NCBI RefSeq assembly: GCF_007680605.1
Contig: NZ_VEIO01000001.1
Coordinates: forward strand, 2,361,276-2,425,275
DNA from: Paenibacillus xylanexedens
Lineage (GTDB): Bacteria; Bacillota; Bacilli; Paenibacillales; Paenibacillaceae
DNA length: 64,000 nucleotides
Direction: 5' to 3'
The translations under genes and the position numbers were made by a program. The number at the start of each line of letters is the position of its first letter. Positions within the stretch are counted from its first letter, which is position 1. This document shows positions 7,388 to 15,937 of this stretch, in pieces. Below the pieces are notes generated by a model, which saw only the letters and a program-made list of their open reading frames with translations, had not been told where the DNA came from and ran no database searches.

Positions 7388-8904
7388 GCTTCCACCTCTT
7401 GTCCACCGCTTGCATAGTAAAGCAGCTGTTCTTGGTTCGTCTCGCCACGCTGGAACTCTTTTACGATAACCCCTTCACACATGACCGCAATCCGATCTCC
7501 GATGCCCAGTCCTTCATCTAGTTCACATGTAAAATAGATGACCGCTTTACCGGCCAGCGCCAACTCATTAATGATGCGGAAAATGTCACTTTTCGCCCCG
7601 ATATCCACACCTTTTGTCGGTTCGTCAAAAATAAATACATCTGCATCCGTACGCAACCATTTTCCTATGGCTACCTTTTGCTGATTACCACCGCTCAAAT
7701 ACTTCACTTCCTGTTTCACGGACGAAGTCTTGATGCCGAGTTGTTCTACTAGTGACTCTGCATGCTGACGCTCACGTTTGCGGTTAACAAAGCCCAGTCG
7801 ACTAAGATTGGCTAGCAAGGGCAGGCTCAGATTACGTTCCACGTTCTCTTGAATGAGAATGCCTTGTTTACGCCGCTCCTCCGGCACAGATACAATGCCC
7901 AGAGCCGCTGCATCAGCAGGTTGAGACAGACGGATGTTCCGTCCGAGTAACCTTATCTCGCCTGCCTGCAATTGATCGGCACCAATCAGCAGACGAGAGC
8001 ATTCCGTTTTTCCAGCACCCACGAGCCCGACCACAGCTAGCACTTCACCGCGGCGAACCTCAAGGTCCACTCCTTTTACCTTCAATCCGCGCCTAAGACC
8101 TCTTGCTTGCAGAAGCAGCTCTCCCACAGGTGCTTCGGTCTTGGGAAACTCTTCTTCGAACGGTTTACCTAACATTTGCGTAACCAGATCATTGATCGTC
8201 AGTCCATTTGTTTCACCGGTAAACACATGACGACCGTCCCTCATCACAGTAACCCGGTCACAGTGACTCGTTACTTCGGCAAGGCGATGGGTAATAAAGA
8301 TGCAGGCTACCCCTCGATCCTTCAGCACATGTACAATACGAAAAAATGCATCGGTTTCCTCTTGACTGAGCGGTGCGGTTGGTTCATCGAAAATAATGAC
8401 CTTGGCATCTTGAATCAGGATGCGTGCAAGCAGAATCATCTGTTTCTCCGCCAGCGTTAGCTCAGCCACTTTACGGTGAATCGATATTTGATCCGCACCC
8501 AACTGCTTCAGAGCGTCCTTGGCTCGTTGCTGTAGCGTTCTTGGACTTTTCCACCAACCTCCGGCAGATGAAGCTAACTGATCCAGCATAATGTTCTCGG
8601 CAGCAGTCAGCTGTGGCACAAGCGCAGCATCCACCTCCTGATACACGCAGTGAATGCCGCTGGCCTTCGCCTCTCGGGGTGAGCCAAGCTGGAGCTTATA
8701 ACCATTCAGACGAATAGCCCCTTCATCCAGTTGATACGCTCCCGACAATATTTTCATTAACGTGCTTTTGCCAGCTCCGTTAGCTCCCAGCAACGCATGA
8801 ATCTCTCCACCTCGGACAGAGAAATGTACGTCCTTCAACGCAGGTACGCCTGAAAACTGTTTAGAAATATGCTCCATGTCCAGCGATATCGGGTCCTTTG
8901 TCAT
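7384..8904 (-). CDS. Sugar ABC transporter ATP-binding protein (RbsA type)
   Basis: A double-cassette ATPase that powers the adjacent permease. The first cassette has Walker A GANGAGKST (about residues 42-50) and DEPTAP as Walker B. The second has a Walker-A-like GLVGAGKTE, signature LSGGNQQK and DEPTKGVD. In the first cassette the signature is degenerate (LTLAEKQ), as is common in this family. The 506-residue form starts at MTKDPISLDMEH, with GGGAGG seven bases before; an upstream in-frame start lacks such a site. It overlaps the permease gene by four bases. Confidence 0.93.
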   Translation of the reverse strand: MTKDPISLDMEHISKQFSGVPALKDVHFSVRGGEIHALLGANGAGKSTLMKILSGAYQLDEGAIRLNGYKLQLGSPREAKASGIHCVYQEVDAALVPQLTAAENIMLDQLASSAGGWWKSPRTLQQRAKDALKQLGADQISIHRKVAELTLAEKQMILLARILIQDAKVIIFDEPTAPLSQEETDAFFRIVHVLKDRGVACIFITHRLAEVTSHCDRVTVMRDGRHVFTGETNGLTINDLVTQMLGKPFEEEFPKTEAPVGELLLQARGLRRGLKVKGVDLEVRRGEVLAVVGLVGAGKTECSRLLIGADQLQAGEIRLLGRNIRLSQPADAAALGIVSVPEERRKQGILIQENVERNLSLPLLANLSRLGFVNRKRERQHAESLVEQLGIKTSSVKQEVKYLSGGNQQKVAIGKWLRTDADVFIFDEPTKGVDIGAKSDIFRIINELALAGKAVIYFTCELDEGLGIGDRIAVMCEGVIVKEFQRGETNQEQLLYYASGGQEVEA

Positions 8905-8976
8905 GATGTTGCCTCCCATCTGCTGTAATACCTTTGTACTGAAAAAGCGCACCTTGCGGCGCGCCCGTAACGCAAC

Positions 8977-10074
8977 TTACTTTGCAGTAATGCCGTATTC
9001 GCTCATCCAGTCCTTGATGCCTTGTGTACTGCCTCCCCAGCCTTTAACATACTCGGACAACTCTGACGTAGAGATTTGTTTATCAGGTAAAGCTTCGCGT
9101 TGTACATATACCGGATTAAGAACAACCGCATCTTCGGTTTGGTCACCATGCAACTTCTGATATGCATATCGAACTTGTACACGTCCAATGTCCGTTGGAT
9201 CTACAGCGGCTGAAGCGACCCAAGGGTTTTTCGGGTCCTGAATCATTTGCAGATCCTCGTCACTCATATCAATTCCGTATACCTTGATCTCATCACGTCC
9301 AGCTTGCTGAATGGCACGCGCTGCCCCTTTGGCAAACTCGTCCCAGGCTGCCCAAACTGCTGTGATCTCACCTTTTGGATATTGCTTCAGAATTGCTTCC
9401 ATTTTCGCTTGCGTATCCAGTGCCGGATTCTGAGCAGAACCAAATGTTGCAATTTCCTTGATATCTGGATTGGCTTTCAAAAATTCTCCATAGGCAATCT
9501 GACGACGTTCCATTGGAGCAAAGCCAGCCACCCAGACTTTCACGATGTTACCTTGACCATTGATATCTTTTTTCATCTGTTCCAGTGTGAGTTCAGCCAT
9601 CTTCTGGTCATCTTGTGACAACACCGTAGCGCCTGGCACACTGATCGCAGCATCAAATACAACGACTGGTATCTTTTGCTCAACTGCTTTTTTCACCCCT
9701 GGTTCCAAGAGCGAATCCCCGTGGTCTGTCAAAATGACATCGAATTTCTGGTTGATTGCACTGTCGAGCAACGATACCATTTTTGCTTTATCATTATCTG
9801 CAACAAAGGTGGTGAGTTCACCGCCGAATTTGGCGATTTCCTCTTTTACACCTTGTACATACTGTTGTGAAAATGTCCCTGTATTAAATTCCATAATTAG
9901 CGCAACGCGTTTACCGCTCAAAGGTCCTGTAACGGCCTCCGTCTTCGGTGTTTCACCTGCTGATCCTGATGCAGAAGAGGCGGCTGGTTCTTTTTTAATT
10001 CCGCAAGCTGACAACGCCAGTACGAATACAAGTAAAACGCTTAATCCAACCCATTTGAAATTTCTTTTCTTCAT
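8977..10074 (-). CDS. Sugar ABC transporter substrate-binding lipoprotein
   Basis: The extracellular receptor of the importer, a periplasmic-binding-protein type I fold (Peripla_BP_4). The 365-residue protein starts MKKRNFKWVGLSVLL, with GGGGGAG six bases upstream. It has a type II signal peptide with lipobox LSAC (cysteine near residue 24), so it should be anchored to the outer face of the membrane. The mature part begins with a low-complexity linker and then SGKRVALIMEF, with DNDKAKMVSLLDSAINQK and WAAWDEFAKGAARAI typical of sugar-binding members. It is first in the three-gene operon and has a clear promoter upstream. Confidence 0.93.
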   Translation of the reverse strand: MKKRNFKWVGLSVLLVFVLALSACGIKKEPAASSASGSAGETPKTEAVTGPLSGKRVALIMEFNTGTFSQQYVQGVKEEIAKFGGELTTFVADNDKAKMVSLLDSAINQKFDVILTDHGDSLLEPGVKKAVEQKIPVVVFDAAISVPGATVLSQDDQKMAELTLEQMKKDINGQGNIVKVWVAGFAPMERRQIAYGEFLKANPDIKEIATFGSAQNPALDTQAKMEAILKQYPKGEITAVWAAWDEFAKGAARAIQQAGRDEIKVYGIDMSDEDLQMIQDPKNPWVASAAVDPTDIGRVQVRYAYQKLHGDQTEDAVVLNPVYVQREALPDKQISTSELSEYVKGWGGSTQGIKDWMSEYGITAK

Positions 10075-10128
10075 CTCGTTCTCCCCCTGTTTCACTCGCT
10101 GTGACTTCAATCACAATATTTGTTTATT

Positions 10129-10157
10129 AATATAACGGCTAATTCCTAGTATGTAAA
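10129..10157 (-). promoter_or_regulatory. Sigma-A promoter of the sugar ABC operon
   Basis: On the minus strand, TTTACA (10152-10157) and TATATT (10129-10134) have 17-base spacing, about 55 bases before the lipoprotein start codon. Both boxes match the consensus in five of six positions. I see no convincing catabolite-response element next to it. Confidence 0.65.
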
Positions 10158-10249
10158 TATGTTTTAGTGATTTAAAGCTGAAACTTACTACATTTTTCGA
10201 AAATAAATCATTCACACATCCATTTCATCCATATTCAAGAAATAAACTC

Positions 10250-10288
10250 AAAGAAAAAGACCATGAGATCAAGCCTCACGGTCTTTTG
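10250..10288 (-). terminator. Terminator after spoIVA
   Basis: On the minus strand, GACCGTGAGG pairs with CTCATGGTC around a short loop and is followed by TTTTTC, just past the spoIVA stop. It protects the sugar transporter operon from spoIVA read-through. Confidence 0.8.
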
Positions 10289-10293
10289 AATAG

Positions 10294-11772
10294 TTAAAGT
10301 ATGATGGCGATCAATCCGCCTGAGCCTTCGTTAATGATTCTACCCAGTGTCTCTTGCAGTTTATATCTTGCATTATCCGGCATCATCGCGATTTTACCCT
10401 GAATGCCTTCACGCACAATGGAGTGTAACGAGCGACCAAACATATCTGAATCCCATACCTTGATCGGATCGTTTTCGAAATCCTGCATCAGATATCTCAC
10501 CAGTTCCTCACTCTGTTTCTCCGTACCGATAATCGGTGCGAACTCCGACTCCACATCGACGCGAATCATGTGGATGGACGGTGCCGTCGCTTTCAGGCGA
10601 ACGCCGAATTTCGTACCCTGACGAATCAGCTCCGGTTCATCCAGCGCCATCTCGGCAAGTGAAGGAGCAGCAATGCCATAACCTGTTGTTTTGACCATTT
10701 CGAGTGCCTCTGCGAAGCGGTCATATTCTCTCTTCGCATGGGAGAACTCCTGCATCAGTTGCAAGAGATGATCCTTGCCCCTGATTTCAATACCCACAAC
10801 TTCCACGAGAATCTGGTCGTATAACTCATCCGGCGCGTAGAGATCGATCTCTGCTACACCTTGCCCCATATTCATGCCACTAAGACCCGCACGGTCGATA
10901 AACTCATATTCCATGAATTGTGACACGACACGATCCACGTCGCGCAACCTGCGAATATCTTTTACTGTATCCCGTACCGAATTCTCATAGTTGTTACGAA
11001 GCCAGTGTGTGTCATTCAGCACCATAACCCAGCTCGGGAGGTTCACATTGACTTCATGCACAGGGAATTCATACAATACTTCACGGAGTACACCAGTGAC
11101 ATCATCTTCCGTCATCGTGGCAGCACTTAGCGTCATGACCGGAATATCATACTTGGCAGCCAGCTCGCTACGAAGTTGCAACGCTTCTTCACTACGAGGC
11201 CGGGTGGAGTTGATGACCAGAACGAACGGTTTACCCACTTCTTTCAGCTCTGCAATCACTCGCTCTTCTGATTCCACATAGGAGCTGCGAGCGATTTCGG
11301 CAATGGTTCCGTCTGTTGTGACCACGACACCAAGCGTGGAGTGCTCCTGTATGACTTTACGGGTACCAATCTCGGCTGCTTCCTGGAATGGAATCGGCTC
11401 CTCGAACCAAGGTGTGGAGATCATACGCGGACCATTTTCATCCTCGTATCCCTTTGCGCCTTCCACGGCGTAACCCACACAATCCACCAAACGTACATTG
11501 ACGTCCAGTCCTTCAGCCACTTTGATCTGAACTGCATTATTCGGTACAAATTTGGGCTCGGTTGTCATGATCGTTTTACCTGCAGCACTTTGTGGAAGTT
11601 CATCCACTGCACGGGCGCGATCAGCCTCACTTGCGATGTTAGGCAATACGATCGTTTCCATGAATCGTTTAATAAATGTTGATTTCCCCGTCCGGACTGC
11701 GCCGACAACCCCGAGATAAATATCCCCTCCGGTCCGCTCAGCTATGTCCTTAAAAATGTCCACTTTCTCCAA
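10294..11772 (-). CDS. spoIVA: Stage IV sporulation protein A (spore coat basement ATPase)
   Basis: SpoIVA polymerises, driven by ATP hydrolysis, on the outer forespore membrane and forms the platform for coat assembly. The 492-residue product has the full family length. It has the Walker A motif GAVRTGKST (about residues 24-32) near the N terminus, the TKIMTTEPKFVP-like switch region around residue 70, a Walker-B-like VRLVDCVGYAV, and the conserved C terminus ending in hydrophobic residues (GGLIAIIL), used to target SpoVM-marked membrane. The start codon is TTG, with GGAGGGG seven bases before. It is expressed in the mother cell under sigma E in Bacillus; a matching promoter is visible here. 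Confidence 0.97.
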   Translation of the reverse strand: MEKVDIFKDIAERTGGDIYLGVVGAVRTGKSTFIKRFMETIVLPNIASEADRARAVDELPQSAAGKTIMTTEPKFVPNNAVQIKVAEGLDVNVRLVDCVGYAVEGAKGYEDENGPRMISTPWFEEPIPFQEAAEIGTRKVIQEHSTLGVVVTTDGTIAEIARSSYVESEERVIAELKEVGKPFVLVINSTRPRSEEALQLRSELAAKYDIPVMTLSAATMTEDDVTGVLREVLYEFPVHEVNVNLPSWVMVLNDTHWLRNNYENSVRDTVKDIRRLRDVDRVVSQFMEYEFIDRAGLSGMNMGQGVAEIDLYAPDELYDQILVEVVGIEIRGKDHLLQLMQEFSHAKREYDRFAEALEMVKTTGYGIAAPSLAEMALDEPELIRQGTKFGVRLKATAPSIHMIRVDVESEFAPIIGTEKQSEELVRYLMQDFENDPIKVWDSDMFGRSLHSIVREGIQGKIAMMPDNARYKLQETLGRIINEGSGGLIAIIL

Positions 11773-11998
11773 TGAAATCCCCTCCTTAAATTACTCCGAA
11801 GGAAAAATGCTAAAGAGCATCCGCTTCGTTTTTTCAATCAGAAGACTGAAATCCCTGCAACGGTAGAGCCGCCTTTGTGAGTGCCCGGAAGTCGTCCGCC
11901 GCCGAACGTTGCATTCTGATGAAACCGGCGAGAGCGGCGTTAACTCGTACATGCAATTGGACTAGTATCATCTTATGTACCTGTATGCGGCAATATGA
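11773..11998 (-). promoter_or_regulatory. spoIVA sigma-E-like promoter and long structured leader
   Basis: On the minus strand, TCATATT (11992-11998) and CATAAGAT (11970-11977) lie 14 bases apart and resemble the sigma-E -35 and -10 elements. The start codon is nearly 200 bases further on, so the transcript would have a long leader. In it, a seven-base-pair stem TGCAACG/CGTTGCA (11856-11862 with 11907-11913) encloses a GC-rich segment. The rest of the intergenic region to 12142 shows no gene. Confidence 0.5.
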
Positions 11999-12142
11999 CG
12001 TGTTTTTTTGTTTTTTTATCTCATGATGGTGACATGAAGAGCATCCTCCGATCCCGGACTGCGCGTCTTTATTTCAATCTACTTTATGAGAACCTCTCTC
12101 TGTTTATGACACCTCTCACATTTTGAATCCTATTCTTTTCAG

Positions 12143-12184
12143 AAAAAAAGAGATACACCACGGAACGCGGTATATCTCTTTCGG
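12143..12184 (-). terminator. Terminator after the YphF-like lipoprotein gene
   Basis: An AGAGATAyACC/GGTrTATCTCT stem with a short CG-rich loop, followed on the minus strand by seven T residues, sits about 55 bases past the lipoprotein stop. Confidence 0.75.
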
Positions 12185-12237
12185 AGTCTATAGAGCCTTG
12201 AAATTGTACATTACTTCATAGTATGTCTGTTCTTCAC

Positions 12238-13044
12238 TTACTTACTTTGGTTTTGAACGATCTGTGCGACAGGTGTGTTATTCTCCAGCGTATATGGAAC
12301 AGATTTTACAGGTACGAAATAGGAGTGTGTCAGCAAATGATTACGTAAATCCGGGCCATCAGATACAGCATCCTCATCACCGGATGAACCATCTGTTTTT
12401 TCCAAAGCCTGCATGATATCAAAAGCATAGTCCACATACACCGTACCCTGTTCATCCAATATAAAAGGTAGTTCCTGACCCGAATATACACTTTTTAGCG
12501 TAATTGAAGGAGATCCTGCCTGTGCAGCCAAATTCATGTCCACCGCATGGAAGCCAGGGTACAACTCTTCACCCGCGGGCAATTGTTGGTTATGTACAGA
12601 TTTGTACTGGTTCACCATGCGTTGCACATCATTTACTTTCTGCACCGTCTCCAGATCCATCACTTTCACTGTCGGTTTCACTTCCTCATTTTGTATCAAA
12701 AAGTAAGCGCTACCACCACTCTCAAAGGCCGTTCCAGGTATATCATCAAGATAACCAAGCTGCTTCAGTTTAGGTAGGTCTACTCTAAACTTTTCATACT
12801 TCGGCGTATCCGCGTCAGCGTTCAGAATTGGCAGTATACCCTCGTCCTTTTGAAACGCTTCAATCGCACTCTGAATACGGTTTACACTTTCGCGATAAGC
12901 TGTTTTGGGATCAGAATTACTCTGAGAAGGATACAAGCAACCACTCATTGTAAGCATGAGCAGAAGAAGCAAAGACAGACACTTCATCTGCTGTAACAAA
13001 CCCAAAGGATGTCTTCCATCCGCGGTTTTATTCTTCTTTTTATT
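12238..13044 (-). CDS. Sporulation-locus lipoprotein, YphF-like by position
   Basis: A predicted secreted lipoprotein of 268 residues starting MNKKKNKTADGRHPLG. A hydrophobic stretch (LSLLLLLMLTMSGC) ends in a lipobox cysteine near residue 36. The mature part is soluble, with no motif I can name; a segment about TAYRESVNRIQSAIEAFQ is probably helical. It sits upstream of spoIVA, as yphF does in B. subtilis, which is the main reason for the suggested relation. Function unknown. Two start codons 17 codons apart are possible; the later one is preferred because it directly precedes a basic N-region. Confidence 0.72.
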   Translation of the reverse strand, partial: NKKKNKTADGRHPLGLLQQMKCLSLLLLLMLTMSGCLYPSQSNSDPKTAYRESVNRIQSAIEAFQKDEGILPILNADADTPKYEKFRVDLPKLKQLGYLDDIPGTAFESGGSAYFLIQNEEVKPTVKVMDLETVQKVNDVQRMVNQYKSVHNQQLPAGEELYPGFHAVDMNLAAQAGSPSITLKSVYSGQELPFILDEQGTVYVDYAFDIMQALEKTDGSSGDEDAVSDGPDLRNHLLTHSYFVPVKSVPYTLENNTPVAQIVQNQSK

Positions 13045-13082
13045 CATTCGCACCCTCCTAAACTCTATTTCTCTTCTTGGTA

Positions 13083-13439
13083 TTATGCGAACCAATCATC
13101 ATCTTGCTGCTGACGCTCAAGCTGTTTCCTTATGGCGGCTTTCAGCGGATCTTCCGGAACCTGCACGCTCAGTTGTCCGCATACTTTCGCCTGACACGAG
13201 AGTCTCGTTCCATCTTCAAGCATTAGTCCGAGCTTCCGTCTCTCCGCATCCGTAGGTGAAAGCAATGCATGCCGCTCCTCCGGCGCCACGTTAACTTTGC
13301 ACATCAGACATGCCGCTTTGCCATCGCACCGGGTTGATATTCGAACGCCAGCCCGACGCGCAGCTTGTAAAAGGGTTGTGCCAGGTTGCACTTTGATGGA
13401 TTTATTCATCGGTAAAAAAGTAACCATCTCTTGCATCAT
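13083..13439 (-). CDS. 2Fe-2S ferredoxin
   Basis: A small electron carrier of the adrenodoxin/plant type, 118 residues. The cluster ligands are visible as C-x5-C-x2-C (TRCDGKAACLMCKV) and a fourth cysteine in LSCQ near residue 80. The surrounding fold elements (VQPGTTLLQAARRAGV before the first cysteine, ALLSPTDAERRKLGL after) match the family. Its ATG overlaps the TGA of the nucleotidyltransferase-like gene as ATGA, with GGGAGG just upstream, so the two are probably translated together. The C-terminal 25 residues are charged and rich in glutamine. The redox partner is unknown. Confidence 0.88.
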   Translation of the reverse strand: MMQEMVTFLPMNKSIKVQPGTTLLQAARRAGVRISTRCDGKAACLMCKVNVAPEERHALLSPTDAERRKLGLMLEDGTRLSCQAKVCGQLSVQVPEDPLKAAIRKQLERQQQDDDWFA

Positions 13440-14071
13440 CGTTCCTCCCCAGCTTGATCCGACCAAGAAAACCCGACCAGTTCTTCCACTTCTGATCTGA
13501 AACGAGATCCCCATATGTTACGTTGACTTAATGCAATCATCGCAGGTCGGTGAGTCTCAGGTTCTTGACGAATTCGCGCTGCAATGGGTACATAGCGGTC
13601 TTCACGTCCGCGAAGCAGGTTGAAAAGCAATTCATGCGCAAGCGGCATTAGTCGCAATCGGTATGCATCCACCTGAGCTTCAGGAGCATAAAGAGCTAGC
13701 ACATATTCGATCTGGATGCGATACCAACTTTCACGCGCCCAGACTTCAAATCCGCCTACCAATTCCAGTGAACATGCACCCACTTGGTAATGACTCAGAA
13801 GGGAAGCATAAGGCCCCGTCTTGTCTATTGCAGGCTCGTCCATCTTGTCCCCTGGAGCACAGATATGTAGCTTTTTGGCATCAGCGATATCAGCATACAC
13901 ATCAATATCTCTTGGTGCTTGCTGCAACTCCACCCCTTGAAGCAGTAAACCGCAACTGCCTCCCAGTAACCAGGTATGAGGCTGGCGATCCCAGGCTTTT
14001 GCCGTATCCAGCAAAGCTTTGTGTAATTCCGGATATCGCGCAGTCCAATCCTCCGTCTCATGCGGTTCCAT
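13436..14071 (-). CDS. Nucleotidyltransferase-fold protein
   Basis: A 211-residue protein with an N-terminal nucleotidyltransferase signature: WLLGGSCGLLLQG (about residues 34-46) followed by the metal-binding DIDVYAD (about 55-61). This is the GS...DxD pattern of MNT and AbiEii-like enzymes. The third carboxylate may be in the ELVGGFEVW region. The C-terminal half, with a hydrophobic stretch around LAHELLFNLLRGREDRY, looks like a helical domain. The substrate is unknown. It overlaps the ferredoxin gene by four bases. No toxin or immunity partner is apparent, so an abortive-infection role is not claimed. Confidence 0.75.
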   Translation of the reverse strand: MEPHETEDWTARYPELHKALLDTAKAWDRQPHTWLLGGSCGLLLQGVELQQAPRDIDVYADIADAKKLHICAPGDKMDEPAIDKTGPYASLLSHYQVGACSLELVGGFEVWARESWYRIQIEYVLALYAPEAQVDAYRLRLMPLAHELLFNLLRGREDRYVPIAARIRQEPETHRPAMIALSQRNIWGSRFRSEVEELVGFSWSDQAGEER

Positions 14072-14156
14072 AGCTACACACTCCTCCCATCCGTCTTTTC
14101 ATTGTGTCCGTTCTTATGATGCGCTTATGCGGATGTTCTCTCTCCCTTGAGGAAAT

Positions 14157-14336
14157 CTAAGTTAGAGAAGCGATTCCACCAAAAAATCCGATGAGCATAA
14201 TTAAAAATGCTAAGATCGAAAGAATCCCCCGCACAAATCCTTTTGTCTTGGCACGAGCAAATGTAATCAAAAATACTGATAATCCCATAATGAGAATGGC
14301 AACTAATGATAGCCACATCTTGTCCATTGCGCTCAT
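14157..14336 (-). CDS. yphE: Small membrane protein, YphE-like (DUF2768)
   Basis: A 59-residue protein (MSAMDKMWLSLVAILIMG...) with two transmembrane helices, about residues 8-26 and 37-57, joined by a basic loop FARAKTKGFVRG. Length, topology and position between spoIVA/yphF and gpsA match B. subtilis YphE. Function is unknown; the neighbourhood suggests a sporulation role. GGGGAG lies 11 bases before the first ATG; an ATG three codons later is also possible. Confidence 0.78.
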   Translation of the reverse strand: MSAMDKMWLSLVAILIMGLSVFLITFARAKTKGFVRGILSILAFLIMLIGFFGGIASLT

Positions 14337-14434
14337 AAACCAGCAGTCTCCCCTTCAATCCGATATTCATCACGAAATTGTGACAATTGCAATTATTATA
14401 ACATGAAATCGAACGTATTTTTCCTATAAAAAGA

Positions 14435-14470
14435 CAAAAAAGCAAGCCAGCTTCTGCTGGCTTGCTTTCG
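14435..14470 (-). terminator. Terminator after spoVIF
   Basis: A ten-base-pair perfect stem GCAAGCCAGC/GCTGGCTTGC with a four-base loop, followed by TTTTTTG on the minus strand, lies just downstream of spoVIF. It separates spoVIF from the yphE-like gene. Confidence 0.85.
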
Positions 14471-14506
14471 TAATGCTCGATTCCTGTGTGAGCAGGCAAC
14501 GAACTA

Positions 14507-14782
14507 TTATTTTTTCATCATCATCTTCATTAACGATTCCATATTGCTTGGATTCAGCCCACTCTTCTTGACTGCACTCACAATATCCTGAACCGTATCC
14601 TCAGATACCGGTATTTTCGCCATGGCGGATACTTGTTTAATCAACTGGCGCAGCTGAGCCTCATTCTGCATCGTCGTTGGTTTCACTGTGCTTGCCAGCT
14701 TTTTGACAGCTCCTTCAGTGATCGTTTTGCCCGTCTTTTTGTTGATGGCTTTCAGCGCTTCTTTCGAAATGTTGTTACCCAT
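14507..14782 (-). CDS. spoVIF: Stage VI sporulation protein F family
   Basis: A 91-residue protein (MGNNISKEALKAINKKTGK...) matching the SpoVIF family in length and pattern: the N-terminal repeat of lysine-rich helices, then LIKQVSAMAKIPVSEDTVQDIVSAVK and the methionine-rich tail MESLMKMMMKK. In B. subtilis SpoVIF acts in late coat assembly with GerE. The start chosen has GGAGGGGAG four bases upstream. The gene is flanked by gpsA on one side and a strong terminator on the other. Confidence 0.88.
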   Translation of the reverse strand: MGNNISKEALKAINKKTGKTITEGAVKKLASTVKPTTMQNEAQLRQLIKQVSAMAKIPVSEDTVQDIVSAVKKSGLNPSNMESLMKMMMKK

Positions 14783-14896
14783 TCGTCTCCCCTCCTCCGG
14801 CAATACTCATGTGTATAGTATGAGCGTGCCTGGGAAAAGGTGATTACGCTGCAGCATTTTAAACTAGGCCATTGAAACGATATTTAAACGATCAAC

Positions 14897-15937
14897 TCAG
14901 GAATGCCATTGCTCCCAAGTTTCCAGCTTCATCACTTCCATCTCCGTCTTCGGATCACGTCCCATCAAAGCTTCAACGGCATCACGTGGCTGCCGATTCT
15001 GAAATAACACATGGTACAATTGATCCGCAATTGGCATCTGAACACCGTATTTTTGGGATATAAAATAGGCTGCCTGAGTCGTTCGAATACCTTCGACCAC
15101 CATGCCCATGGATTGAAGCACATCTTCCAGCTTCTGTCCTTGTCCAAGCATGGACCCGGCTCTCCAGTTCCGACTGTGCTGACTTGTAGCTGTGACAACC
15201 AGGTCACCGATTCCCGCTAGTCCGGAAAACGTTAATGGATTAGCTCCCATCTCAACTCCGATTCGAGTAATCTCGGCAAGTCCACGGGTTAACAACGCCG
15301 CCTTGGCATTATCTCCAAACTGCAGACCATCCGACATGCCTGCACCGAGCGCGATGATATTTTTGAAAGCCCCCGCTAATTCAACTCCGAGCATATCCCG
15401 GTTGGTATACACACGAAAATAGGCATTCATAAACAATCCCTGAACTGCCTCCGCAGATGTTTTATCCAATGAAGCCACAACCACGGTGGTTGGACAGCGC
15501 TTCACCACTTCCTCAGCATGACTTGGACCAGACAATACAACAATCTGTCCTTCTTCACATTCAAGCTCTTCAGAGATCACGGTAGACATCCGTTTCAGAC
15601 TTTCCGTTTCAAAGCCCTTCGTTGCATGAATAATCAGCATATCGGGTGTATAGAAAGGTTTAAACTGATGCGTAACCGCACGCATCGCAGACGAAGGCGC
15701 CACAATTAACACAGCTGCCGCATCTGCAACCGCAGCTTCCATATCGCTGGTTGCGCGAATACGAGGAGACAGCTCTGTACCCGGTAGATAACGTGTATTC
15801 GTGTGCTGGGTATTAATCTCCGTTGCTTGTTCTTCGCTACGTGTCCACATTACCACATCCAGTTCGTTCGCGGCGAGGACACTGGCCAAGGCAGTTCCCC
15901 AACTGCCTGCGACCAGTACGGCAACTTTTTTAGACAA
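14897..15937 (-). CDS. gpsA: Glycerol-3-phosphate dehydrogenase [NAD(P)+]
   Basis: Reduces dihydroxyacetone phosphate to sn-glycerol 3-phosphate for phospholipid synthesis. The 346-residue form begins with a TTG codon (SKKVAVLVAG after it) and is supported by GGAGGGGGGG six bases before; the length fits the family. Visible motifs are HATKGFE near residue 107, ELAGAFKNIIALGAGMSDGL with the catalytic lysine (about 187-206), and GLAGIGDLV near 253. The N-terminal NAD-binding motif reads VAGSWG where the family has GAGSWG, a change of the first glycine of GxGxxG. The gene overlaps plsY by eight bases, pairing the two enzymes of the same pathway. Confidence 0.95.
   Translation of the reverse strand: MSKKVAVLVAGSWGTALASVLAANELDVVMWTRSEEQATEINTQHTNTRYLPGTELSPRIRATSDMEAAVADAAAVLIVAPSSAMRAVTHQFKPFYTPDMLIIHATKGFETESLKRMSTVISEELECEEGQIVVLSGPSHAEEVVKRCPTTVVVASLDKTSAEAVQGLFMNAYFRVYTNRDMLGVELAGAFKNIIALGAGMSDGLQFGDNAKAALLTRGLAEITRIGVEMGANPLTFSGLAGIGDLVVTATSQHSRNWRAGSMLGQGQKLEDVLQSMGMVVEGIRTTQAAYFISQKYGVQMPIADQLYHVLFQNRQPRDAVEALMGRDPKTEMEVMKLETWEQWHS

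Noticed and set aside
11773-12142. Possible known riboswitch in the spoIVA leader
   Set aside because: I compared it by eye with T-box, SAM, FMN, lysine and glycine elements and found none of their conserved sequences; only an unnamed stem remains.
13436-14071. Idea that the nucleotidyltransferase-like gene is an abortive-infection antitoxin or toxin
   Set aside because: No AbiEi-like or other partner is adjacent, and the neighbour is a ferredoxin; only the fold is supported.
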